NCBI GenBank assembly: GCA_913046175.1
Contig: CAJWSN010000041.1
Location: 1-9,671 of the forward strand
Length of the DNA stretch: 9,671 nt
Reading direction: 5' to 3'
From: an uncultured Opitutia bacterium
GTDB taxonomy: Bacteria > Verrucomicrobiota > Verrucomicrobiia > Opitutales > JABJCN01
The notes beneath the pieces are model-generated. The model saw only the letters and a program-made list of their open reading frames with translations, had not been told where the DNA came from and ran no database searches. The position numbers were made by a program, and so were the translations under genes. Of this stretch, positions 1-8,281 are shown piece after piece; position 1 is the stretch's first letter; every line of letters begins with the position of its first letter.

Positions 1-809
1 GAGAGGCGCTGCATGAACAGCCAGCTATCCAAGTCGCGGTTGAAGAGCTCGATGCGGTCGATCAGCCGATCCTCGCCAAGATCGACCTGCCACCAACTTC
101 CTGCTTGATTCAATGTTTGGGTGATGCTTCCGTAGTGGTAGCGACCGCGTTCGTCTCCATCAGTGGCCCGATCAGCCATTCCGCCTGAGACTGTGGTGGA
201 CTGGGAGGCGACGGACCCGGGGTGGCGAGCCCAGTTGACGAGACCCTGCCCTTCGGAGCAGGACCAGGAGAGGGTGAGATGATCCCCTCCACCAGCCTCT
301 TTTTGTTGGAGCTCAATGTAGTAACGCCGACCCTCCTTGAGAATAACCGGTTCGCTCGCTTGCTGGCGGTATTTGCCCCATTGTCGGTGACGGCTCCATC
401 CTTCCAAGTGAATGAGCTTGCGCTTGGAAAACTTGTTCTGGCCCTCCCCCAACCATAGCGCGCAGTGGTCGTCCCCGCTGAGCCAGAATCTGTACTCTCC
501 TGACATGGGTGCCACGAGGTAGCCACGCAATCTTTGCCCGTAATTGTTGCCATCCCTTACCGGTGTCTCGACTTTGTCGAGTTGCTCTTTGATATCTGGC
601 GCAAGGTAAAACTTCTCGCTGCTCCAGAGCGTCTCCAGTTTGCGGCCGGGCATCTTTTTCCAGACTTCGCGGAGAATCTTCCCCTGTATTGGTGTATCAT
701 TTTCACCTTGGGCCAGGGTGGTGGAGAGCGCCATGGAAACCAGCATTTTCAGTAAGCAAATGGGACGGTTGTATATTTTCCATGCAGGGTGGGACAATTT
801 CATGCACAT
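1..809 (-). CDS. Secreted PA14 / fucolectin-like (F5/8 C) domain protein, 5' part, cut by the left edge
   Basis: An open minus-strand frame of 269 codons begins at an ATG at 809 (a second in-frame ATG lies at 803) and runs off the window. The N-terminus has a basic start followed by a hydrophobic run (ICLLKMLVSMALSTTLAQG, about residues 18-36), which looks like a signal peptide cleaved near LAQ/GEN, so the product is probably exported. Residues about 45-190 look like a PA14 domain, with GYLVAPMSGEYRFWLSGDD (96-114) as its typical signature; PA14 is a beta-barrel module usually found in carbohydrate-binding or adhesive proteins. Residues about 197-269 resemble a fucolectin/discoidin (F5/8 type C) domain: an ASQSTT start, ADRATDGD, SWWQVDLGE (238-246) and IDRIELFNRD (250-259). 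Whatever follows (catalytic or further binding domains) lies outside the window. No good Shine-Dalgarno precedes either ATG. The domain assignment is good; the overall function is unknown. Confidence 0.8.
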   Translation of the reverse strand, partial: MCMKLSHPAWKIYNRPICLLKMLVSMALSTTLAQGENDTPIQGKILREVWKKMPGRKLETLWSSEKFYLAPDIKEQLDKVETPVRDGNNYGQRLRGYLVAPMSGEYRFWLSGDDHCALWLGEGQNKFSKRKLIHLEGWSRHRQWGKYRQQASEPVILKEGRRYYIELQQKEAGGGDHLTLSWSCSEGQGLVNWARHPGSVASQSTTVSGGMADRATDGDERGRYHYGSITQTLNQAGSWWQVDLGEDRLIDRIELFNRDLDSWLFMQRL

Positions 810-838
810 GATTTTTTTATTTCTATTTTAAACATGTT

Positions 839-867
839 AAAATATAATATATTAGAATTAATTCCAA
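839..867 (-). promoter_or_regulatory. Possible sigma-70-type promoter for the PA14 protein
   Basis: On the minus strand TTGGAA (862-867) and TATTTT (839-844) are separated by 17 bases, and the overlapping TATATT (841-846) is an alternative -10 at 15 bases. The -10 element ends about 30 bases before the start codon of the PA14 gene. The stretch is very AT-rich, so chance matches are expected; this is a weak prediction. Confidence 0.25.
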
Positions 868-1047
868 AAAGCTTGCTAAATGCCAGCAGGTCAAAAAATT
901 TCCTTATGGTTTTGGGGTTAATTAATTAAATTTATTATAAATATAAATAATATCACTTTAATTTCCAGCTTTCATGGGCGAGGCACAGGGCATCTCCAAG
1001 TTTTGATTCAAAATGAAAAGGCACGGGTATGATCAACCCACCTTTGT

Positions 1048-1067
1048 GAAACAGTTTAGCCTGTTTC
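1048..1067 (-). terminator. Hairpin downstream of thpR, possible weak terminator
   Basis: GAAACAG (1048-1054) and CTGTTTC (1061-1067) form a perfect 7-bp stem with a 6-base loop, 24 bases past the thpR stop codon. No T-run follows it in the direction of transcription, so it may stabilise the 3' end or assist termination rather than act as a classical intrinsic terminator. A second hairpin at 872-890 (6-bp stem, one G-T pair) is followed on the minus strand by CTTTTT and is an alternative end point for the operon. Confidence 0.3.
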
Positions 1068-1091
1068 GATAATGAAGAGCTCGAAAGAGTC

Positions 1092-1625
1092 TCAATCTAC
1101 CTTGGCGGAAAAACTAAACCGGGCGATTGGCTGGTATCGTGACTCAAGGGTTGTCAGGTGGGATTCCTGAAGGGAGAAGGCTGTGGCTTTTGAATAGACC
1201 TGCTGAACATGCAGTGACTCCACGTTTTTTTTGAAACCTTCTGCCATGTTTTTGGTGCGTGCAATAGTGACATGACCCATGAACCGATTCTCACGGCGTA
1301 TGATTTTTGCCAATGCGACATCAACCTGCCTTTGGATTTCATTGGCACCATTGATTGCAAGCCACACGATTTTTGGAGGAAAGGTTCCCGCGCCTGCAAG
1401 TCTAATGCTCAAGGCTGGACACCGGCAATCCTGGAGGCGTTTGATAACCTGCTCACATTGTTCAACATTGAGCTCGCCCAGGAACTTGAGGGTAAGGTGA
1501 AGATTCTTGGGGCTCGTGTAGCGGAGCCCAGGATATTGCAACCGGAGTCCCTGTTGTGCTTGGACGACTGCATCCTTGATGTCATCCGGTAGATCGAGGG
1601 CGACAAAGCATCTGCGGGTGGACAT
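1092..1625 (-). CDS. thpR: RNA 2',3'-cyclic phosphodiesterase (LigT/ThpR family)
   Basis: The 177-residue product belongs to the 2H phosphoesterase superfamily. Members of the ThpR/LigT branch hydrolyse 2',3'-cyclic phosphate ends of RNA and, in vitro, can reversibly join tRNA halves by a 2'-5' bond. Both catalytic H-x-T motifs are visible: HLT at residues 43-45 (in NLHLTLKFLGEL) and HVT at 118-120 (in GHVTIAR). The start MSTRRCFVALDLP is typical of the family (RxFxAxxLP), which is why the ATG at 1625 was chosen. The frame stays open upstream to 1859, but that part overlaps the 3' end of alaS and has no family similarity. The length is usual for the family. The gene follows alaS after 67 bases and is probably the last gene of the leuB-alaS-thpR operon. 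No Shine-Dalgarno is visible. The cytoplasmic location is inferred. Confidence 0.9.
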   Translation of the reverse strand: MSTRRCFVALDLPDDIKDAVVQAQQGLRLQYPGLRYTSPKNLHLTLKFLGELNVEQCEQVIKRLQDCRCPALSIRLAGAGTFPPKIVWLAINGANEIQRQVDVALAKIIRRENRFMGHVTIARTKNMAEGFKKNVESLHVQQVYSKATAFSLQESHLTTLESRYQPIARFSFSAKVD

Positions 1626-1692
1626 TTGTGTATGGCTCGAAAAGGAATTCTTTGGCTGCCTTGAAGCCTGTTCGCCTGCCTTTTGTCGCTTT

Positions 1693-4380
<2,688 letters not shown>

Positions 4381-4443
4381 GGTGATTTCTTGGAGTCTGA
4401 GATCCTGATACAGCCGTTGGGCTCCTTGTGAATAATGGGCCTA

Positions 4444-5547
4444 TTAAAGGCGCTTGGCAATCTCCTGTCCCATCTCACTGGTGCCAATGCCCGGGTTGCC
4501 TGTTGCGATATCGCATGTTCGCAAGCCATCAGCAATGGTCTGCTTGATGGCGTTCTCAATGGACTTGGCAGCGTCTTCAAGGCCGAAACTATACCGGAGC
4601 ATGAGGGCTGCGCTGAGGATTTGGGCGCAGGGATTGGCCAGGTTTTTCCCGGCAATATCTGGGGCGGTGCCTCCAGCTGGTTCGTAAAGGCCGAAGGGTT
4701 GGCCGAGTGAGTTTGCCCTCGTTCCGAGACTGGCGGAGGAAAGCATGCCGAGAGAGCCGCAAATGACGGCCATTTCATCGGAGAGGATATCGCCGAACAT
4801 ATTTTCCGTTAGGATGACATCAAATTGTGAGGGGTCACGTACGAGTTGCATGGCCGCGTTGTCGACATACATGTGGCTCAGTTCGATCCCGGGAGCATTT
4901 TGCTGGAAGTATTCGGTAACCGTGTTTCGCCAGAGAATGGAGGTTTCCAACACATTGGCCTTGTCCACGGAACAAACCTTCTTGCTGCGTGTCTCGGCGG
5001 TGATGCTTGCGATTTTGGCAATCCGCTCGATTTCGGATTTGCGGTAGACCATGGTGTCCACAGCCTGGGTGTCTCCATCCTCGAGGGTGGTTGTTTCCTT
5101 GGGTTGACCAAAGTAAATGCCGCCAGTCAGTTCGCGGATACATACAATGTCGAGGCCGTCGGGAATAGTCTGGGTCTTGAGCGGCGAAAGGTCCACAAGC
5201 TCAGGAAAAAGACACCCGGGGCGGATGTTGGCATAGAGATTAAAGGCCTTGCGGAGGGGCAGGAGTGCCGCTCGCTCGGGTTGTTCCTTGGGTGGAAGGG
5301 ATTCCCATTTGGGGCCGCCAACAGAACCGAAGAGTATGGCATCTCGTTGACGGCAGTCATTGAGGGTTGCATCCGGTAGGGCCTTGCCTTGATTGTCGAT
5401 TGCGATGCCGCCCACATCGTTGGTCTTGTACTCGAGGGCAAACCCATTTTCCCGACCGACTATCTTCAGGATCGAGAGGGCTACATTCATTACCTCGGGT
5501 CCAATACCATCGCCGGGAAGAACAGAAAAATTTAGGATGTCATCCAT
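4444..5547 (-). CDS. leuB: 3-isopropylmalate dehydrogenase
   Basis: The 367-residue enzyme performs the NAD-dependent oxidative decarboxylation of 3-isopropylmalate, the third step of leucine synthesis. Family signatures run through the whole protein: LPGDGIGPEVM (10-20), FGSVGGPKWESLPP (73-86), substrate arginines in LLPLRK (R99), NIRPG (R109) and RELTGGIYFG (R138), DKANVL (195-200), YVDNAAMQL (227-235), the metal aspartates in NMFGDILSDE (D253 and D257), and the NAD-loop EPAGGTAPDIAGKN (289-302). It resembles the enterobacterial-type LeuB, which has EPAGGSAPDIAGK at this loop. Start and length are typical. There is no Shine-Dalgarno, and the gene begins only 86 bases after the terminator of the upstream unit, so its promoter must be in that short gap unless transcription reads through. 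No leuA, leuC or leuD is in the window. Confidence 0.97.
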   Translation of the reverse strand: MDDILNFSVLPGDGIGPEVMNVALSILKIVGRENGFALEYKTNDVGGIAIDNQGKALPDATLNDCRQRDAILFGSVGGPKWESLPPKEQPERAALLPLRKAFNLYANIRPGCLFPELVDLSPLKTQTIPDGLDIVCIRELTGGIYFGQPKETTTLEDGDTQAVDTMVYRKSEIERIAKIASITAETRSKKVCSVDKANVLETSILWRNTVTEYFQQNAPGIELSHMYVDNAAMQLVRDPSQFDVILTENMFGDILSDEMAVICGSLGMLSSASLGTRANSLGQPFGLYEPAGGTAPDIAGKNLANPCAQILSAALMLRYSFGLEDAAKSIENAIKQTIADGLRTCDIATGNPGIGTSEMGQEIAKRL

Positions 5548-5608
5548 GTTGTATGTGAGAAATCAGGAAGTTCAGGAAATGGATTTTGTGCTGAATGAAA
5601 AGCTCCAT
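5540..5608 (-). CDS. Possible 22-codon leader ORF overlapping the leuB start
   Basis: An ATG at 5608 opens a frame whose TGA stop (5542-5540) lies 8 bases inside leuB, so the two frames overlap at the leuB ATG. The predicted peptide starts MELFIQHKIHFL and contains three Leu and four Ile among 22 residues. This arrangement could couple leuB translation to the small ORF or act as an attenuation leader. The leucine codons are not clustered as in the classical leu leader, the AG-rich stretch upstream is poorly spaced for a ribosome binding site, and no alternative hairpin was found. It may well be chance. Confidence 0.2.
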   Translation of the reverse strand: MELFIQHKIHFLNFLISHIQHG

Positions 5609-5633
5609 TTCAGGTGTCTTTCCCTCTTCCATT

Positions 5634-5660
5634 AAAAGAAAAAAGCCCGCTAGCGGGCTT
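5634..5660 (-). terminator. Intrinsic (rho-independent) terminator
   Basis: The 18-base perfect palindrome AAGCCCGCTAGCGGGCTT (5643-5660) can form a GC-rich stem of about 7 bp with a CTAG loop. On the minus strand it is followed by a T-tract (TTTTCTTTT, 5642-5634). It lies 28 bases after the stop codon of the 152-residue gene at 5689, which it terminates, and insulates leuB from that unit. Confidence 0.9.
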
Positions 5661-5688
5661 AAGTGAAAGATGATCCCAGCAAGCTTTT

Positions 5689-6147
5689 TTACTTTTGGGG
5701 GCTTTCGATTGAGTCGTGAATCTTCTTCAGTTTTCGACTGATGAAGTAGTACTCCTCCGCATAGGTCAGAACTTGAAGGTAACTGCGGAACGAACCCTTG
5801 TCTGTGACGATCTGAAGGTCGAGATCCTCGAAGTCCTTGGCAAACTTGGAATGCAGGGAGTCGAGTCGTTGGTCATAGATTTCAAACTGCTGACTGGCGA
5901 AGTTGAAGGCCTTGGTAAGACCTTCCCGAATTCCAGGGAAGCCATCAAGATCATCGTGATCAATCTGGGTGAAGTCAATTACTCCGTCCGCAATCAGGAC
6001 AGCCAAGCCCGTCAGGTCATCATCATTGTTTTTGACATGATGGAGCAACCATTTTTCGACATGATCAAGGAACTGTCTGCGTGTAGCAATAGACTCCTCG
6101 GAATTGTAGAGCCTTGGGACATCCTTGCTTTTATTTTCAGTAGCCAT
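5689..6147 (-). CDS. Hypothetical 152-residue acidic helical protein
   Basis: I do not recognise this family. The product is 152 residues long, has no signal peptide or membrane segment, and is rich in acidic and aromatic residues. The middle has an acidic segment, VIDFTQIDHDDLDGFPG (56-72), followed by helix-forming stretches with regularly spaced hydrophobic residues (about 73-110 and 117-147), ending in EEYYFISRKLKKIHDSIES. This suggests a soluble, mostly alpha-helical cytoplasmic protein. The smooth codon use, absence of overlap and strong terminator 28 bases after its stop argue that it is a real gene. It lies on the same strand as the PAS protein upstream (gap 150 bases) and could be co-transcribed with it. 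The start at 6147 is the only good ATG near the N-terminus and lacks a Shine-Dalgarno. Confidence 0.8.
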   Translation of the reverse strand: MATENKSKDVPRLYNSEESIATRRQFLDHVEKWLLHHVKNNDDDLTGLAVLIADGVIDFTQIDHDDLDGFPGIREGLTKAFNFASQQFEIYDQRLDSLHSKFAKDFEDLDLQIVTDKGSFRSYLQVLTYAEEYYFISRKLKKIHDSIESPQK

Positions 6148-6197
6148 CTGTGCAGGTAAAATTCTGGTAGAAAGTCTTTGGGGATTGTTTTCTTCTC

Positions 6198-6272
6198 CTA
6201 GTGGGTGTAATAAGGAGCAAACGCAAATTTTTTCTTAATAAAACACAACGGGGTCAAGGGAATTTTCATCAT
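6198..6272 (-). CDS. Putative 24-residue small ORF with a strong ribosome binding site
   Basis: An ATG-ATG pair at 6272-6267 opens a 25-codon frame ending in TAG (6200-6198). Upstream, GAGGAGG (6287-6281) is spaced 8 bases from the ATG, a near-ideal Shine-Dalgarno in a window where most genes have none. The peptide MMKIPLTPLCFIKKKFAFAP plus YYTH is basic and hydrophobic, with no recognised family. It lies between the PAS gene (stop at 6298, 25 bases upstream) and the 152-residue gene, on the same strand. It could be a true small protein, a translational relay to the next gene, or chance. Confidence 0.4.
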   Translation of the reverse strand: MMKIPLTPLCFIKKKFAFAPYYTH

Positions 6273-6297
6273 ATGCAGGTCCTCCTCAAACAATAGC

Positions 6298-7092
6298 TTA
6301 CAAGGAGTCTTGCGTGGGTAATACTTCAATCGCAAAAACGAGGTTTCCGTAGGCTTCCTGCTTGCTCATCCGCAGTTGAATGGGAATTTTTTCCCCTTTT
6401 TCAGACAGGCAAAAAGTCTCTCTGGAAATTCCGTAAACCTCAGATTCAAGTCCTTGAAAGGAAAATTTTTCACAAGTTTCACTGTCCTCTGAGTTGGGGA
6501 AAAGTTTGGGGATTATGTCTGTGACTGATGTTTTGACAATCCCATCCCTGTTTCGTCCAAAAATCTTTTCAGTTACCTGATTGGCTTCCAGGATTCGTCC
6601 TTCATTATCAATGAGCAGTATTCCGTTGGGGACAAGGTCGAGAAAGGTTAGGTTTAGGTCTGAGCCATCCTTGGGGAAAAGAGGGATTGTGGCCCATTTA
6701 TGGTAGGGGATTCCAGAACCTGGGTTTGGTTTGGGTACTGCCTCCAGCCGGGACCGTTGTTGTCGGCGGGTATCGCGATGAGGACGGGATTTTCGGTCAC
6801 GGATTAATTTCAAAGGGGCAAGTATACGGTATTTTCGAGGGAATGCCTTAATTTCTGCATTTTCATGCAGTGGTGCTGGCCATGCAGAAACTGTAATGCC
6901 CGCAAGGAGCAGGGTGGCCCCGGTGAATATGCCGAAGAGCATTACCAATTCCTCTCTACCCAACTTCTTTTCCATGACTGGAAATCGATCAAGATAGAGA
7001 AGGCTGGGAAACAGGACAAAAAGGAATAAACCTGTAAGGACCAATGCAAGGATTGGAAACTGTGTTTTGGTTTTAGAGGATCGAGTGTTCAT
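6298..7092 (-). CDS. Membrane-anchored PAS domain protein without an output domain
   Basis: The 264-residue protein starts with a short basic cytoplasmic tail, then two membrane segments (about 12-34, LALVLTGLFLFVLFPSLLYL, and about 47-69, with FGIFTGATLLLAG), leaving a short loop outside and the rest inside. A basic linker follows (about 85-115, RDRKSRPHRDTRRQQRSR). Residues about 147-260 form a PAS domain: LDLVPNGILLIDNEGRILEA (151-170), a NQVTEKIFGR helix, then a strand pattern ending GNLVFAIEVL. PAS domains sense ligands, redox state or light, or mediate dimerisation. No histidine kinase, GGDEF, EAL or methyl-accepting part follows; the protein stops right after PAS. It may therefore act by protein contact, perhaps on a partner encoded elsewhere. 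It is divergent to the plus-strand unit at 7284 and shares a 191-base promoter region with it. Confidence 0.85.
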   Translation of the reverse strand: MNTRSSKTKTQFPILALVLTGLFLFVLFPSLLYLDRFPVMEKKLGREELVMLFGIFTGATLLLAGITVSAWPAPLHENAEIKAFPRKYRILAPLKLIRDRKSRPHRDTRRQQRSRLEAVPKPNPGSGIPYHKWATIPLFPKDGSDLNLTFLDLVPNGILLIDNEGRILEANQVTEKIFGRNRDGIVKTSVTDIIPKLFPNSEDSETCEKFSFQGLESEVYGISRETFCLSEKGEKIPIQLRMSKQEAYGNLVFAIEVLPTQDSL

Positions 7093-7283
7093 TCAAAGTT
7101 TTTACGGAATTTTCAGAATGAGAACGAATCTTGCTTTGCCTTGCCAAATCCCCAAGCATTTCCAAGCTTAATTTTCAATGTATTATCTTAAACAAGTTAA
7201 TTAGCCCTTATCACGCGCCCACTTTAAGTTAGCCGCATCTTGTTGCTCAACACAGCATCGAAAGATGAGCATTTTGATATAGA
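7093..7283. promoter_or_regulatory. Divergent intergenic region holding two promoters
   Basis: These 191 bases separate the starts of the PAS gene (minus) and the flagellin-like gene (plus), so promoters for both should be here. An AT-rich stretch around 7170-7210 with TATTAT could serve as a -10 element on the plus strand, but no convincing -35 partner was found. TAAA and GCC elements resembling a flagellar sigma-28 promoter occur but are wrongly spaced. No long inverted repeat was seen. Confidence 0.4.
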
Positions 7284-8036
7284 ATGTCCAGAGAAGACTC
7301 CAGAGAATCAATACCGGATGTCGAGGTTATACTCAAGAAGGCGGACGAACTGCTCAATGGTCCGCCAGCCTCCCTTGGTGAGTTGGAGCGTCTTTATCGC
7401 ACGAATCGCAGTCGTAAGGTTCCGCTGAAGAGTCGCGAACAAATTGAAGCGCCGCTCCAGGAGGGACTTACGTATCTTCACGTCCAGGGAAAGGCACTTG
7501 ATTCTGTGCGAGACTTGCTTGAGCAACTTGAGAATCTCCTTGAGGAATCCGGGGCGAGGATTCGCAAAAGGAAAGCCCTCAAGTCGATTCAGCTCGACTT
7601 GATTCTCTTGGGCGACACACAATTCAACGGTTATGCAACCTTTAATCGGAACAGTACCAAGAGTCGCGGACTGCCCTTTTATTTTCCTGATGGATTGACC
7701 CAGGTTTTCATCCGGCAGTTGAACCTGTACAGGCTTGTGAAGCAGATTTTGGAGGCGGAGGCTCCGGATGACATTCAGGCCACGATTGTTCGGCAGTCGA
7801 TGATTAGTGTGAACGAATTGCTTGGTCAGAACTGTGCTGCAGCTGAAGAACTTGTGGAGAATTTCCAACATTATTCCGAGCGTTTTGCATCTCATGCGGG
7901 GGATGAATTTAATAGTGAGGCGGAAAAGAAAACCTGGCTTTCATCCATTTTCCGTAATAATTTTGCAATTGATGCTCAGGCCAACGTGAATCCGGGAGTC
8001 ATAAAAATTGTTCGGCGCCGAATGGAAAAAGAATGA
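7284..8036 (+). CDS. Unknown protein with flagellin-like N- and C-terminal regions
   Basis: This 250-residue protein has no signal peptide or membrane segment. By eye, two regions look like the conserved ends of flagellin. Residues about 52-116 follow the flagellin N-terminal pattern: EGLTYLHVQGKALDSVRDLL (60-79) matches the 'DGISLLQTAEGALDEVHNIL' type helix, and LGDTQFNG (109-116) matches the 'IxxTxFNG' turn. The last 35 residues, including AQANVNPGVIKIV (231-243), match the flagellin C-terminal 'LAQANQxPQxVLxLL'. The spacing between the ends fits a short flagellin with almost no central domain. The extreme N-terminus lacks the usual LSSGxRINSAxDD signature, so it is either very divergent or only superficially similar; heptad-type helices can mimic such matches. 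Alternatives are a coiled-coil protein of unknown role. It is the first gene of a two-gene unit with the Cys-rich protein behind it. No Shine-Dalgarno precedes the ATG. It is certainly coding; the family is uncertain. Confidence 0.75.
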   Translation: MSREDSRESIPDVEVILKKADELLNGPPASLGELERLYRTNRSRKVPLKSREQIEAPLQEGLTYLHVQGKALDSVRDLLEQLENLLEESGARIRKRKALKSIQLDLILLGDTQFNGYATFNRNSTKSRGLPFYFPDGLTQVFIRQLNLYRLVKQILEAEAPDDIQATIVRQSMISVNELLGQNCAAAEELVENFQHYSERFASHAGDEFNSEAEKKTWLSSIFRNNFAIDAQANVNPGVIKIVRRRMEKE

Positions 8037-8041
8037 GGAGG
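8035..8041 (+). promoter_or_regulatory. Strong Shine-Dalgarno overlapping the upstream stop codon
   Basis: GAGGAGG shares two bases with the TGA stop (8034-8036) of the flagellin-like gene and lies 8 bases before the GTG at 8050. It decides the start of the small Cys-rich protein and indicates translational coupling of the two genes. Confidence 0.8.
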
Positions 8042-8049
8042 ACAAACGG

Positions 8050-8262
8050 GTGAATTCCACCAATAATGCACAACGCCAAGGAAAAAAACGTCAGTTTTTG
8101 GGTGTTCATTACGTAAATTGCGGAATATACGGACGGGTTTATAAGAACAAAGGGGGGGTGGCTTATGTAGGATGCTGTCCCCGTTGCATGACGCCTATTC
8201 GGATTGGCATCAACTCCAAGGAGGGAACTGACTGCCGCTTTTTCCGTTTTTATTGTCCCTAA
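8050..8262 (+). CDS. Small cysteine-rich, zinc-ribbon-like protein
   Basis: The 70-residue product is read from a GTG start at 8050, chosen because a perfect GAGGAGG lies 8 bases upstream. An in-frame ATG at 8008 would overlap the previous gene by 29 bases and has no ribosome binding site. After a polar, basic N-terminus comes YVNCGIYGRVYKNKGG (21-36), then GCCPRCMTPIRIG (41-53) and a tail with DCRFFRFYC. Cysteines are at 24, 42, 43, 46, 62 and 69. The C43-P-R-C46 knuckle suggests one half of a zinc ribbon, with C24, C62 or C69 as candidates for the other ligands, but a second CxxC is absent, so metal binding is inference. No membrane segment or signal is seen. It is translationally coupled to the flagellin-like gene and ends 19 bases before the convergent HDOD gene. 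Confidence 0.75.
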   Translation: MNSTNNAQRQGKKRQFLGVHYVNCGIYGRVYKNKGGVAYVGCCPRCMTPIRIGINSKEGTDCRFFRFYCP

Positions 8263-8281
8263 GCGTTTTGGGATGTTGAGG

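Larger units (their letters stand above)
810..1091. other. AT-rich intergenic region between thpR and the PA14 gene
   Basis: This 282-base gap has no credible coding frame. Its central part (about 811-960) is strongly AT-rich, including a TTAATTAATTAAATTTATTA run near 918-937 and the 8-base palindrome AACATGTT at 831-838. It must hold the 3' end of the thpR transcript and the promoter of the secreted PA14 protein. It contains two weak hairpins, at 872-890 and 1048-1067. Nothing in it resembles a tRNA or a known riboswitch. Confidence 0.6.

Noticed and set aside
110..553. 147-codon minus-strand frame near the left edge
   Set aside because: It overlaps the PA14/fucolectin frame, is low-complexity (Ser/Pro/Thr-rich) and shows no domain, whereas the other frame shows clear domain motifs and a signal peptide.
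918..955. AT-rich run as a replication origin or attachment site
   Set aside because: No DnaA boxes, repeats, integrase gene or tRNA nearby; simple intergenic AT-richness explains it.
7185..7240. Sigma-28 (flagellar) promoter upstream of the flagellin-like gene
   Set aside because: TAAA and GCC-like elements are present but the spacing does not fit the TAAA-N15-GCCGATAA consensus.
8008..8049. ATG start at 8008 for the Cys-rich protein
   Set aside because: It would overlap the preceding gene by 29 bases without a ribosome binding site; the GTG at 8050 has a perfect GAGGAGG 8 bases upstream.
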